Below are positions 38,216 to 46,249 of a DNA stretch of 64,000 bases, in pieces. Origin of the DNA: Pontibacter oryzae. GTDB lineage: Bacteria; Bacteroidota; Bacteroidia; Cytophagales; Hymenobacteraceae. Numbering within the stretch: the stretch's first letter is position 1; each line of letters opens with the position of its first letter. The notes beneath the pieces were generated by a model. It had not been told where the DNA came from, searched no databases, and saw nothing but the letters and a program-made list of their open reading frames with translations. A program made the translations under genes and the position numbers. The stretch covers positions 806,001-870,000 of the forward strand of contig NZ_QWGE01000002.1 of assembly GCF_003576375.1 (NCBI RefSeq), written 5' to 3'.

Positions 38216-38417
38216 CCAGATTTAATTAATTGTGCTCAATTTTAATGTGTATCTCATCAGTAGTGCGCCACATTACAGCTCAAGGTATACTATTACGTGT
38301 CATCCTGATATTAATTAATAAGCTAGTTCAAATAACTTTCATAAGTGTAAACTAAACCTAAAAAATTATTGAAGAAAAGCTTTGAAACCCTTTGCTGTAG
38401 GCAAAACATTACCCTTT

Positions 38418-38447
38418 CAAATGTAAGCTTTATATTATTGGCCCCAA
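38418..38447 (-). promoter_or_regulatory. Promoter of the phytochrome-kinase operon
   Basis: On the minus strand: TTG (plus CAA 38445-38447), exactly 19 bases, TACATTTG (plus CAAATGTA 38418-38425). This is a full Bacteroidetes sigma-A match. It implies a leader of about 200 bases before the phytochrome ATG. Confidence 0.7.
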
Positions 38448-38679
38448 AACCAAACGAGGCCAAGTTGCTAATCTTTTAACAAGATATTTTCTCCCCTACA
38501 AGTGTTGCATAAGCTTGCCTTGCACACGACACGCACTTGAATCAGCAATACTGAATACCTCCTTAAATTAGCCCGCCGACGCTTAAACAGTGAGCTCCTT
38601 AAATTGTTGCGACTGATTTGCAGCACCCGAGCTACATACACTATTTAAGAAGTGATTTCGGAACTCATACTAGCTTCCG

Positions 38680-38687
38680 TATCTTTG
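38680..38687 (+). promoter_or_regulatory. Probable promoter -7 box
   Basis: TATCTTTG, a perfect TAnnTTTG box 22 bases before the ATG of the next gene. The -33 element is weak (TTT at 38655). Confidence 0.5.
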
Positions 38688-38709
38688 TATGTTGAAATAG
38701 AATACGCCC

Positions 38710-39708
38710 ATGATTGACCTAACGCTATATGACCCCTTTGAGAAGATGCAGTTTACGGACACAAACTGCTTTCTCTGCGGCACAATAATTACCACAGAAC
38801 ACCGCGCACCAGTTTTTGCTGAATGGCTGCAAGACAAATATAATCTGCAAAATAAGGAGCTGTTGCTGCTAGATAAAAGCGTATCCACTTTTAGCCAGCT
38901 CTCTATACCTTGCTGCGACCGCTGCCACACCCATTACTTACTACCCTTAGAGGCTGATGTACAACAAGCCGCCGAAAACGGTGTGGAGGGCCTGCGCGCC
39001 TTGCCTCCCAAAAGGCTGTTTCAATGGATTGGCAAGATGTATTACGGCTCTTTGATAAATGAGCTTATCAAAGAAGCCAACCCATTGGTAATGCCAGAAT
39101 ATGCAGTGAGCGAAGACCCTAAAATGCTTGGCAAGTTCCGTTCATTTTACCAGGTGCTACAGTCCTTGCGCGTGCCCATGGAATTCCATGACTTTCTGCC
39201 TTGCTCCCTGTTCATACTTGAGGTAGCACCTACTGAAGACAACCTGCCATTTGAGTATCAGGACGAGCTAACCACCATGTCTTTCAGCGTCAAGCTAGGT
39301 TCTGCTGCCATAGTATGCACATTACTGGATAATGGCATTATCCGGCGCGCGTTAGGTAAGTTGCACCAGATCACTGAGAATAAGCCGCTGCACCCAATCC
39401 AGTTGGCAGAGTTTAAGGCGCGCGTTTTTTATGCTGCCTATATATTCAGCGTAGTGCCTGAATATTTTATCAGGCCTGTTAAGCCAGAAGATGATCACCT
39501 TGTTTTAGACACCTTGATTGATGACGTTACCAATGAAATATTTAACCCCTGGGACATGACCGCTTATGCCCACATGCTCGAGGAAATGCTGAAGCCCTGG
39601 AGCATCCGGGAAACCGAAATTTTGCAAAACCCTGCCCAGCCGCTAAGTTTCATACTTGATGCCGATAACAATTTTAAACCTATGGAGCATTTCGCAAAAC
39701 AGGTTTAA
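38710..39708 (+). CDS. Hypothetical protein with N-terminal zinc-finger-like cysteines
   Basis: 332 residues, no signal peptide. The N terminus has CFLCG near residue 20 and CCDRCHTHYLLPLE near 63, two CxxC pairs about 45 residues apart, as in HNH-like or zinc-ribbon folds. TTEHRAPVFAEWLQDKYNL lies between them, and a His-containing segment follows each pair. The rest, about 100-332, is mostly helical with no motif I can name. It resembles conserved hypothetical proteins of this phylum; nuclease activity is possible but not shown. Confidence 0.75.
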   Translation: MIDLTLYDPFEKMQFTDTNCFLCGTIITTEHRAPVFAEWLQDKYNLQNKELLLLDKSVSTFSQLSIPCCDRCHTHYLLPLEADVQQAAENGVEGLRALPPKRLFQWIGKMYYGSLINELIKEANPLVMPEYAVSEDPKMLGKFRSFYQVLQSLRVPMEFHDFLPCSLFILEVAPTEDNLPFEYQDELTTMSFSVKLGSAAIVCTLLDNGIIRRALGKLHQITENKPLHPIQLAEFKARVFYAAYIFSVVPEYFIRPVKPEDDHLVLDTLIDDVTNEIFNPWDMTAYAHMLEEMLKPWSIRETEILQNPAQPLSFILDADNNFKPMEHFAKQV

Positions 39709-39724
39709 AATTTAACATTTACAG

Positions 39725-39761
39725 AAAAAGCCACCTGTTACACATAACCAGGTGGCTTTTT
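39725..39761. terminator. Bidirectional intrinsic terminator
   Basis: AAAAAGCCACCTG / CAGGTGGCTTTTT between the convergent hypothetical and SIMPL genes. Confidence 0.85.
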
Positions 39762-39816
39762 TATGTCTATCTGAGAAAAAATCTATATTAATTGTTTACG
39801 CAGTATATGATTTGAG

Positions 39817-40533
39817 CTAGTCTATCACAAAGCTTACATCTACGTTAGCCGTAATCACGATCTCTCCTCCTGCAATAGATGAGCCTCCTGAGCTATCATA
39901 AGAAGCCGACTCCATCATAGCCATCTTATACATGGGCCGCGGGCCGCCATTTCCACCTGATTCGCTGATAGCATACACGCGCCCTAACTTAGCGCCGAGC
40001 TCTGAGGTTAGCAGATTGGCTTTTTCTCTCGCGTTTGCCACTGCTTTCTTCCGCGCTTCGGTTTTATACTTTTCTACATCAGATACTTGGAACTGCACTC
40101 CGTTCACATGGTTCGCGCCTATCTCATACAGCCCGGAAAGCGTAGCGTCGAATTTCTCAATCTTCTTAATCCGAACCGTCATGTTTTTCTGCGCTTGATA
40201 GAAGTCTGGGGAAGTACGGCCATATTCGCCGCTATTATAAATGGGCTGCAGAGTTACATAAGACGTTTGAATGTCTTTTGCGTCGATGCCTTGTTTCTTT
40301 AAATAGTTAATAATAGCAGCTGCTTTCTTATCTGTTTCTTTCCTGGCAGCATCCAATGTCTTTTCTCGGGTTTCAACGCCTAAGTTTACCAACACTTCGT
40401 TAGGCTGCACTTTAACTTCCCCTATGCCACTCACATTTACCAAAGGTGGCAGTTGCGCTTGCTGAGCCTGAGCCGAAAATGCAGCGGTAGCCAGAAGCAT
40501 TACAAGAAACAGCAGTAGGTTTGTCTTTTTCAT
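39817..40533 (-). CDS. SIMPL-domain (DUF541) exported protein
   Basis: 238 residues from MKKTNLLLFL; a longer in-frame start adds 11 residues before the signal peptide and is less likely. A signal peptide ends near AAFSAQAQ. The SIMPL domain (LVNVSGIGEVKVQPNEVLVN to the C terminus) fills the mature chain, with typical segments YVTLQPIYNSGEYG and GANHVNGVQFQVSD. E. coli YggE belongs here and is linked to oxidative stress; its biochemical role is unknown. Periplasmic. Confidence 0.9.
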   Translation of the reverse strand: MKKTNLLLFLVMLLATAAFSAQAQQAQLPPLVNVSGIGEVKVQPNEVLVNLGVETREKTLDAARKETDKKAAAIINYLKKQGIDAKDIQTSYVTLQPIYNSGEYGRTSPDFYQAQKNMTVRIKKIEKFDATLSGLYEIGANHVNGVQFQVSDVEKYKTEARKKAVANAREKANLLTSELGAKLGRVYAISESGGNGGPRPMYKMAMMESASYDSSGGSSIAGGEIVITANVDVSFVID

Positions 40534-40634
40534 GGTTTTATGTTTAGGTTGATACTTTGGAAACACAAAGCAATATAGTTATTAGCTATTATATGCACAG
40601 TAAACAATCCCCATGCCATAAAACTATAATGCAT

Positions 40635-40663
40635 AAAAAAGCCCTCAACTTAAAGTTGAGGGC
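40635..40663 (-). terminator. Intrinsic terminator of the small membrane-protein gene
   Basis: Stem GCCCTCAACT / AGTTGAGGGC with loop TAA, followed on the minus strand by TTTTTTATGC. Confidence 0.82.
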
Positions 40664-40688
40664 CATGAATTATTTTTGAGTATTAATA

Positions 40689-40994
40689 TTAAGCTTCTTC
40701 ATAGTCGGCTTCATCACCATCTGAGTTATACCTCGAAATAAGTATTGCACCAATAGTTAGCGCGCCTGCCGCAAGTATAAGCTGGGTGGTTGAAAAGCGC
40801 TTAGTCGCTTTGAGTATAATATGGCCGACATCCTGCATTAATTCAGGCAATTTTTCGGAGCGACCCTGCATTACGTGCATCGCCGACTCAACAGTTCTGG
40901 ACATATCATGCGGTTGTAACATAGATAGCACACTGCCTTCCTGGTTAGTCTTGTTACCGTTGTTATTTCCGTTTTGTGGCGTGTTATTTTCCAT
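40689..40994 (-). CDS. Small single-pass membrane protein, unknown
   Basis: 101 residues. The Asn/Gly-rich start (MENNTPQNGNNNGNK) is disordered. A helical middle follows (SMLQPHDMSRTVESAMHVMQ). One membrane helix lies at about 72-90 (LILAAGALTIGAILIS), then an acidic tail DGDEADYEEA. A typical terminator follows it. Function unknown; it looks like a conserved short envelope or stress protein. Confidence 0.65.
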   Translation of the reverse strand: MENNTPQNGNNNGNKTNQEGSVLSMLQPHDMSRTVESAMHVMQGRSEKLPELMQDVGHIILKATKRFSTTQLILAAGALTIGAILISRYNSDGDEADYEEA

Positions 40995-41050
40995 AGTTTA
41001 GGTTGTATCTATTGTTTGATTTTAAAGAACTAGGTTATAAGAATGAATAA

Positions 41051-41326
41051 CTATCGTTGTGGCCGTGCGCCATGCTGTACCATAATTTCATCCATGCGTT
41101 GCTGTAACTTATCTGCGCTGATCATCATGCTTGCAGGAAAACCTACTTTCAAGTCATCAAGGTTCAGTTGCTCTGCCTCTGGGCTATAGTTATACGTGCC
41201 AGAAACACCTTTCTCATTAAAACTTCCTTGCTGGTTGCTAAGGTCTATGCCGTATGTTTTTAACTTAGCGCGCAGTTGTTCGAAAGCTTCGGGCTTAACC
41301 CCTTCGTATCGTAAAGTCATTGCCAT
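41051..41326 (-). CDS. Conserved hypothetical protein (91 residues)
   Basis: Short soluble protein beginning MAMTLRYEGVKPEAFEQL. It has a Gly/Asn-rich turn (GVSGTYNYSPEAEQLNL) followed by DLKVGFPASMMISADKLQQRMDEIM. No motif points to a function. It shares orientation with the neighbouring small membrane-protein gene, 56 bases away, so the two may be co-transcribed. Confidence 0.65.
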   Translation of the reverse strand: MAMTLRYEGVKPEAFEQLRAKLKTYGIDLSNQQGSFNEKGVSGTYNYSPEAEQLNLDDLKVGFPASMMISADKLQQRMDEIMVQHGARPQR

Positions 41327-41479
41327 TTTGATGCAAATTAGAGTAGTTTGATAATTGATTAATACTAACGCAAGAAGCGCTTATTGGTTAGCATTTACAA
41401 AACTGGGCAATTCAGAAAATTTTTTATTTTTGATTATCAGGCACATACTTCTCTCTCCAAATAAAAATAAAAACCAGAC

Positions 41480-41510
41480 TTGCATATCTAAATCTGACCC
41501 TCTACATTTG
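41480..41510 (+). promoter_or_regulatory. Promoter of tRNA-Glu copy 2
   Basis: TTG at 41480-41482, 20 bases, TACATTTG at 41503-41510, 19 bases before the tRNA. The stretch from the -7 box to the tRNA closely resembles that of copy 1 (ATTTGCATCACAATAAGAC against ATTTGCATCGCAATCAGAC). Confidence 0.75.
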
Positions 41511-41529
41511 CATCACAATAAGACAGAAC

Positions 41530-41604
41530 GGCCCGTTCGTCTAGGGGTTAGGACGCCAGATTTTCATTCTGGTAACAGGGGTTCGATTCCCCTACGGGCT
41601 ACCA
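41530..41604 (+). tRNA. tRNA-Glu (anticodon TTC), CCA encoded
   Basis: The body 41530-41601 is identical base for base to the copy at 17225. Here the 3' CCA follows the discriminator A (41602-41604). It lies at the edge of an accessory-looking block that begins downstream. Confidence 0.96.
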
Positions 41605-41606
41605 AG

Positions 41607-41650
41607 AGGGAAAAGTTGATTTCACGATCACTTTTCCCTTTTTCTTTTTT
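41607..41650 (+). terminator. Terminator of tRNA-Glu copy 2
   Basis: AGGGAAAAGTTGAT / ATCACTTTTCCCT with one unpaired base, followed by TTTTTCTTTTTT. Confidence 0.75.
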
Positions 41651-42327
41651 CCCCATTTTCTGCGAAATATCTCTTACAAGGCCTAGAAATGAGTTTACCC
41701 TTGTGGTTTAATAACTCTCCTTTTCTCAATCATACTGCACCCCTTCCGGAAACACCAACGCCTGCAGCCTCCTGCGTTTCCCCATCAGCCTTACTCCACA
41801 TGCATAAGAGTATGGTACTATAAAGGACCGGAGATTTTCTGCAGATTTAACTCAGCTGCCGGCATCTCGACTTTTAACTCCGCGTTGGAATGTTTAAAAT
41901 CTACCCCTCTAACTCCCCGTGGGCGAAGCTTCGCTATAGCGTATCGAGTTTCTTCGAAAGCTCCTCTAACTCAAGCTTCACCTGCTACTCATCCTGCTCG
42001 TGGTCCTGACTCAGCCTCTCAAATACCTACCCCTATCATTTCCTGCACCTGCGTCAGAAAGACGGGGGTCCACCTGGCAGCCCTTCAGCAGTTCTTGGTA
42101 AAGCGCTTTTCTGTCCGCGGCGCAGTTCTAACAGCAGCCCTAGGTGTTACATTTAGAGTAACGAAAGACCTTCTGCATCGTCTCATAGCCGTAGACGATG
42201 CCTCTTCTGTGCTTAGCAAAGCTTAGCTAGTTGCTAGCCATACTTACCTATACATAGCCAAAGCAACCTTATACCTTACTAATTTTAAAACACTTACTCT
42301 TAACCTTATGCCAAAATCAGCCAAATA
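41651..42327. other. Non-coding region after tRNA-Glu
   Basis: 677 bases. It contains short open frames with no coding character, pyrimidine-rich stretches and several TAGCTAGTT-like runs. It may mark the edge of an inserted block. I looked for a second copy of the tRNA 3' end as an attachment site and did not find one. Confidence 0.45.
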
Positions 42328-43227
42328 CTACCGGGCTCCAAATGCACGGGAGATGTTAAAGCCAAATTTAAACTCGCCTTTTGCCCAAGAGGAGGTTGTG
42401 TTCGGAATAAAGACGTTCTCTACTATACCAGCATTGTTGGTAAAAAACATGTGGAACACATGTCCGCCGGTCTCAATCTCTACGCCAAGCCCCAAGGGAG
42501 CATAAAACCCGCTGCCCGGTTGGTTTCGGAGCTCGGAGAAGGTATAAAAATAATCTGCCAGTAAGGCAAAGCGCTTTGTTAATTTCAGCCTGCCGCCAAC
42601 ACCCATCGAGAACAGGTCGTGCTCATCCTGGGGGTTTGCCACGTAATTGCGGTGTAATAAAGTGGACATTACCTGCAGCGAGAAGTTAGGGCTAAACTTA
42701 CGCGCAATCAGTACCTGGTAAGTATAAGACAGGCGGTGCGCCGCATTATCATACTCCTCGGCTGCCGCTTTCTGGGGTGTGAAACCGGCGTTTACGAATA
42801 GCGTGGTGGATACGGGCATCCTGTTATCCTGGGTTTGCGCGAGCAGCCTGTATTTGGCATAGCCATCTAGCAGCTCCCCTATTTTGCTTCTGCCAATGCC
42901 CAGTGTCAGCCTGTCGGTTAGGCCATACTCAAAAGCGATCCGGATATCGGCCGACTGGTCTAGGCCAAACAGGGTGTGTACGCCGCCGCCATCGCCGCTA
43001 ATGTCGCCGAAATGGTGGGTCACCCTAAAATCGAGGCCTTTCCGCTTCACAGTCTCCACGGAATGCCCGTTCACCACGCGCGTTGTCTTGAATGTAGCAA
43101 ACACAGGCTGGCTTTTATCCGCTACGCTATCCGCTAGTGCGTCCAGTAGGCTATCCTGCGCTTGTGCCGCCGGGGCTAGAACTAACAAAAGGCACAGCGA
43201 AAGAAATATGTTAAATTTTTGGTTCAT
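42328..43227 (-). CDS. DUF5777-type outer-membrane beta-barrel protein
   Basis: 299 residues with a signal peptide ending at APAAQAQ. The mature chain shows alternating beta strands with aromatic girdle residues (TLGIGRSKIGELLDGYAKYRL, RFALLADYFYTFSEL, HVFHMFFTNNAGIVENVFIP), as expected of a barrel. The family accompanies YceI and cytochrome genes in Bacteroidetes, as here. The start overlaps the end of the yceI-like gene by 17 bases, so they form one unit. Substrate unknown. Confidence 0.82.
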   Translation of the reverse strand: MNQKFNIFLSLCLLLVLAPAAQAQDSLLDALADSVADKSQPVFATFKTTRVVNGHSVETVKRKGLDFRVTHHFGDISGDGGGVHTLFGLDQSADIRIAFEYGLTDRLTLGIGRSKIGELLDGYAKYRLLAQTQDNRMPVSTTLFVNAGFTPQKAAAEEYDNAAHRLSYTYQVLIARKFSPNFSLQVMSTLLHRNYVANPQDEHDLFSMGVGGRLKLTKRFALLADYFYTFSELRNQPGSGFYAPLGLGVEIETGGHVFHMFFTNNAGIVENVFIPNTTSSWAKGEFKFGFNISRAFGAR

Positions 43228-43759
43228 GCTGTGCTTTCACCTTTACAAGTATGTTTTGGGAGATGTTTGATATTTTATCATTAGGGATATCGATGTGGTG
43301 GTCCTGTACGGGCACCTCAAAGGAAGTAGTGACAAGGATGCGTCCTTTTTTCACCTCTGCCACGCCTGCAACCGTGCGGTCTCTTGTAATGCCATGCACC
43401 GATAGTTTTCCCGTCACGATCACGTTATAAGTACCCTCTTTTAAGAGACTTACTCCGGGCATGAGTTTGCCTGCAAAGGTGGCGTTGGCGAATTTATCGC
43501 TCTCCATATAATTCTCGTTGAAGTGCTCCTGCATCAACCCATTTTTGAAAACGAATGAACTGATGGGAATTTTAAAGGCGACCTCGCCGGTGGCGACGTT
43601 GATGACGGAAGTGCCTTTAGTAGAGACTGCATCTATGTTCTCGAATCTGGCCTCTGAAAAGAAGGAGGTCTCGACGTTTTTGGCGTAGTAAAGGTCCTGT
43701 CCATACCCCTGGCCTGCTAGTAAAATAAACAGGGAAAAGCAAAGCAGTAGCTTATTCAT
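43211..43759 (-). CDS. YceI-family periplasmic lipocalin-like protein
   Basis: 182 residues. Signal peptide to about residue 20 (LLAGQGYGQ). The YceI barrel shows TSFFSEARFENIDAVSTKG, IPISSFVFKNGLMQEHFNENYMESDKF with the typical ENYM context, and VTGKLSVHGITRDRTV. YceI proteins bind isoprenoid quinones or similar lipids. Next to a cytochrome c and a DUF5777 barrel it may serve a periplasmic redox or lipid function. Translation is coupled with the downstream barrel gene. Confidence 0.88.
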   Translation of the reverse strand: MNKLLLCFSLFILLAGQGYGQDLYYAKNVETSFFSEARFENIDAVSTKGTSVINVATGEVAFKIPISSFVFKNGLMQEHFNENYMESDKFANATFAGKLMPGVSLLKEGTYNVIVTGKLSVHGITRDRTVAGVAEVKKGRILVTTSFEVPVQDHHIDIPNDKISNISQNILVKVKAQHEPKI

Positions 43760-43863
43760 ATCAGTTGTTTTTAAAGGTAATGGAGGGAGTTAGCTATAGG
43801 CTTAAGAGATTTGTTTCGCCATCCCGTTTAGACCTGTAAGGCTTGTTGCAATGACTCTGAGCA

Positions 43864-44271
43864 CTAATTGTTTGGAGCCCCAAGCTTAATCCAGGCTTCA
43901 ATTTTCTGGATATCGCTTTCAGGCAAAGGTGCTTCTTTAAAGGGCATTCCCGGAAACTCAATAAAGCGCAACCGCGCCTGCAGTTTTGTAAGGCTGGGAT
44001 TGGAGGTACTTGGCTTCAGGGCGTAGCGCTTCAACTCTTCGTACTCGTCCAGGAAAGCATATCCCGGTTTGTCGGGGTCAATGGAACTGGCGGTATGGCA
44101 GGAATAACAATTGGCTGCCATTATGGGTTTGATATCAGTTTGGTAGCTGACACTTTGTAAGGCAGGTTGCACGTCAGCGGCCTTATCATAGGTACAGCCA
44201 AAAGCAAAGAGTGTCAGGATGAGGGAAAGGACTTTGCCAAAGCTATAAAAAGACTGCTTGTATAGCACCAT
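43864..44271 (-). CDS. Small c-type cytochrome lipoprotein
   Basis: 135 residues. N-terminal hydrophobic segment ending in LFAFGC, a lipobox, so lipid-anchored. One heme c site, CYSCH (CxxCH), lies near residue 78, followed by a Met/Pro segment GMPFKEAPLPES near 110 that could give the axial Met. It fits the small cytochromes with one heme found next to YceI and DUF5777 genes. Likely a periplasmic electron carrier. Confidence 0.85.
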   Translation of the reverse strand: MVLYKQSFYSFGKVLSLILTLFAFGCTYDKAADVQPALQSVSYQTDIKPIMAANCYSCHTASSIDPDKPGYAFLDEYEELKRYALKPSTSNPSLTKLQARLRFIEFPGMPFKEAPLPESDIQKIEAWIKLGAPNN

Positions 44272-44380
44272 AACCTTTTTGAGTGTAATGTTAGAATTGA
44301 AAGCAGCACCAGCGATTTATTGAGAAAAAGAATCTGGTTACAAGGTGCTGCAAAATGAACAGGTATAAATTGATGCCAAA

Positions 44381-44415
44381 AAAGGCACTGACCCCATCAA
44401 GAGGCCAGTGCCTTT
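44381..44415 (-). terminator. Terminator after the CHRD gene
   Basis: AAAGGCACTG / CAGTGCCTTT. On the minus strand a TTTTTT run follows. It lies 8 bases after the CHRD stop. Confidence 0.75.
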
Positions 44416-44422
44416 CAAATTT

Positions 44423-45571
44423 TTACTTCACCAACTGGGCACGGATCTCACCGCCCGCGAAGGCAGCACTGTGCACGTTCAAGTACCATAAACCTTTGAG
44501 AAGATCGGCTTCCTGTGTTGCGTTCAGCGTTACTGAACCTGTCATCCCTGAAGAATAAGGACCTACAACTTCCATTTCTACACCCCCGTTTGTACCTGCT
44601 GCACCCTTATGGAAGTGCATGGCAGTAGGATTTATACCCGTGTAGGCGATGTTGTAAGAAAGCTTCTTGTTCGACTTGTCGTAAACCGCGTAGATGTTTC
44701 CGGTGGCTTGAGAGCCCGTTGGGGCTACTTCGTTCTCACCAGACAGTCTGCTGGCGAAAACCACTTTTTGGTCTGTTACTACCTGCCCCCTGATCTCGCC
44801 ACCCGGCTGCGCCGCGCTATGAACATTCAGGTATAAATTGCCTGACAGCAGATCAGTCTCCTGTGCCGATGTGAAGGCGGCAGTGGTACCTTTTAAGCCC
44901 ATAATCTCCATTACCACGTCGCCGTTTACGCCGGCAGCAGCCTTGTGCAGGTGCATAGCAGAAGCCGTAAGGCCGTTTAGGGCAATGCTATAATCTATTT
45001 TCTTGGTCGTCTTGTCGTAGATACCGTTGAAAGTACCGGTTGCGGTAGAGTTGTTTCCTGGCACCTCCTGCTTTCCAGATAATTTCACATTGCTCAGCAC
45101 TACTTTATCCTCTGTTACGGCCTGTCCTCTTAACTCGCCTGCTGCGAAGTTCGCGCTGTGCATGTTCAGGTACAACTTGCTTGCCAACAGGTCGGCTTCC
45201 TGCGCCTCGGTCAGCTTCACAGTGCCTTTCATACCGGAGGTATAAGGTCCTGCCACCTCAAATTCCACGCCGCCTGCAACGCCTACTTCACCTTTATGAA
45301 AGTGCATGGCTGTTGGGGTTGTGCCCGTGTAATTGATGGTATAGGCCAGCTGGTTGCTGTTTTTGTCGTACTGGATAGAATAAGACCCTGTGGCGTTTGA
45401 GCTGTTTTCAGGCACCTCCTGCTGGCTGCTTAACTGTACGTTGTTGAAATTTACCACATCGGCCATCGGCATGTTTGTGTCACTGTCTTTCTCGCAGCTT
45501 GTGCCAGCCATTAAGATACCTAACAGACCTGCTGAGGCAAAAAGCTTGTGGGTAAAAGCAAATTTTTGCAT
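44423..45571 (-). CDS. Triple CHRD-domain lipoprotein
   Basis: 382 residues. Signal ending in MAGTSC (lipobox), then three tandem CHRD repeats of about 115 residues (about 38-150, 155-268, 270-382). Each repeat has a QEVPxxxSxATG-like start (one reads NEVAPTGSQATG), an AMHFHKG or AMHLHK motif and a NxHSAxxxGGExRxQ-like end. The domain is named after chordin; the paired His suggests metal binding, not shown here. It lies with fasciclin, YceI and cytochrome genes, an envelope-facing set. A C7A7 homopolymer tract lies about 37 bases before the ATG on its coding strand. Confidence 0.9.
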   Translation of the reverse strand: MQKFAFTHKLFASAGLLGILMAGTSCEKDSDTNMPMADVVNFNNVQLSSQQEVPENSSNATGSYSIQYDKNSNQLAYTINYTGTTPTAMHFHKGEVGVAGGVEFEVAGPYTSGMKGTVKLTEAQEADLLASKLYLNMHSANFAAGELRGQAVTEDKVVLSNVKLSGKQEVPGNNSTATGTFNGIYDKTTKKIDYSIALNGLTASAMHLHKAAAGVNGDVVMEIMGLKGTTAAFTSAQETDLLSGNLYLNVHSAAQPGGEIRGQVVTDQKVVFASRLSGENEVAPTGSQATGNIYAVYDKSNKKLSYNIAYTGINPTAMHFHKGAAGTNGGVEMEVVGPYSSGMTGSVTLNATQEADLLKGLWYLNVHSAAFAGGEIRAQLVK

Positions 45572-45688
45572 TGTAATTTTAATTATTAGTGATTTTTAAT
45601 ATGTACTTTTTTTGGGGGGGATAAGGAAGGCACATCTAGTGTAGTGCCTCCCTTATGGATTTGTGGTGTCTAGAGAAAGAGCAATTAC

Positions 45689-46249
45689 CTATTTAGGTAG
45701 CATCACCTTGTCCAGCACATGGATTACGCCGTTCGACTGCTGCACGTCATACACCGAGATATTGGCAGTGTTACCGTTCTCGTCTTTCAGGATGATGTTA
45801 CGGCTGCCGTTCATCATAGCGGTTAATGTTCCGCCGCTCACGGTCTTCAGCTCGGCCTTCCCTTTGCCAGCTTTGATGGCGCCCATCAGTTTAGCGGCAT
45901 CCATGCGGCCTGCCACCACATGGTAAGTCAGCACTGAGGTCAGGGTCTTTTTGTTCTCAGGCTTCAGCAAGGTTTGCACGGTTCCTTCTGGCAGGTTCTC
46001 GAACGCATCGTTTGTCGGGGCAAAAACCGTGAATGGTCCTTTTCCTTTCAATGTCTCTACTAGTCCAGCTGCTTTTACGGCGGCCACCAGGGTAGTATGG
46101 TCTTTAGAGTTAACCGCGTTGTCAACGATGTCTTTCGTTGTATACATGGCCTCGCCACCAACTGTAACTGTTTTCTGCGACTGTGCCGCCACAGGGGTTA
46201 ATGCGGCAACTCCAGCCACCAGCATTATGGATAAGATTATCTTTTTCAT
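45689..46249 (-). CDS. Fasciclin-domain exported protein
   Basis: 186 residues from MKKIILSIML (the frame opens 7 residues earlier). Signal peptide ends near TPVAAQSQ. One FAS1 domain follows with its two landmark regions: H1-like GPFTVFAPTNDAFENLPEGT near 90 and H2-like NGVIHVLDKVMLPK at the C terminus. FAS1 domains act in adhesion or matrix proteins; in Bacteroidetes they often lie with CHRD genes, as here. Periplasmic or surface-exposed. Confidence 0.9.
   Translation of the reverse strand: MKKIILSIMLVAGVAALTPVAAQSQKTVTVGGEAMYTTKDIVDNAVNSKDHTTLVAAVKAAGLVETLKGKGPFTVFAPTNDAFENLPEGTVQTLLKPENKKTLTSVLTYHVVAGRMDAAKLMGAIKAGKGKAELKTVSGGTLTAMMNGSRNIILKDENGNTANISVYDVQQSNGVIHVLDKVMLPK

Larger units (their letters stand above)
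38216..38709. other. Divergent intergenic region
   Basis: 494 AT-rich bases between the phytochrome and zinc-site genes. It holds one promoter in each direction (38418-38447 minus, 38680-38687 plus) and nothing else recognised. Confidence 0.5.

Noticed and set aside
41355..41711. 118-residue frame over tRNA-Glu copy 2
   Set aside because: It runs through the tRNA and its terminator; not coding.
41885..42226. 113-residue frame in the region after tRNA-Glu
   Set aside because: Low-complexity Ser/Pro/Ala peptide without likeness to any family and no promoter.
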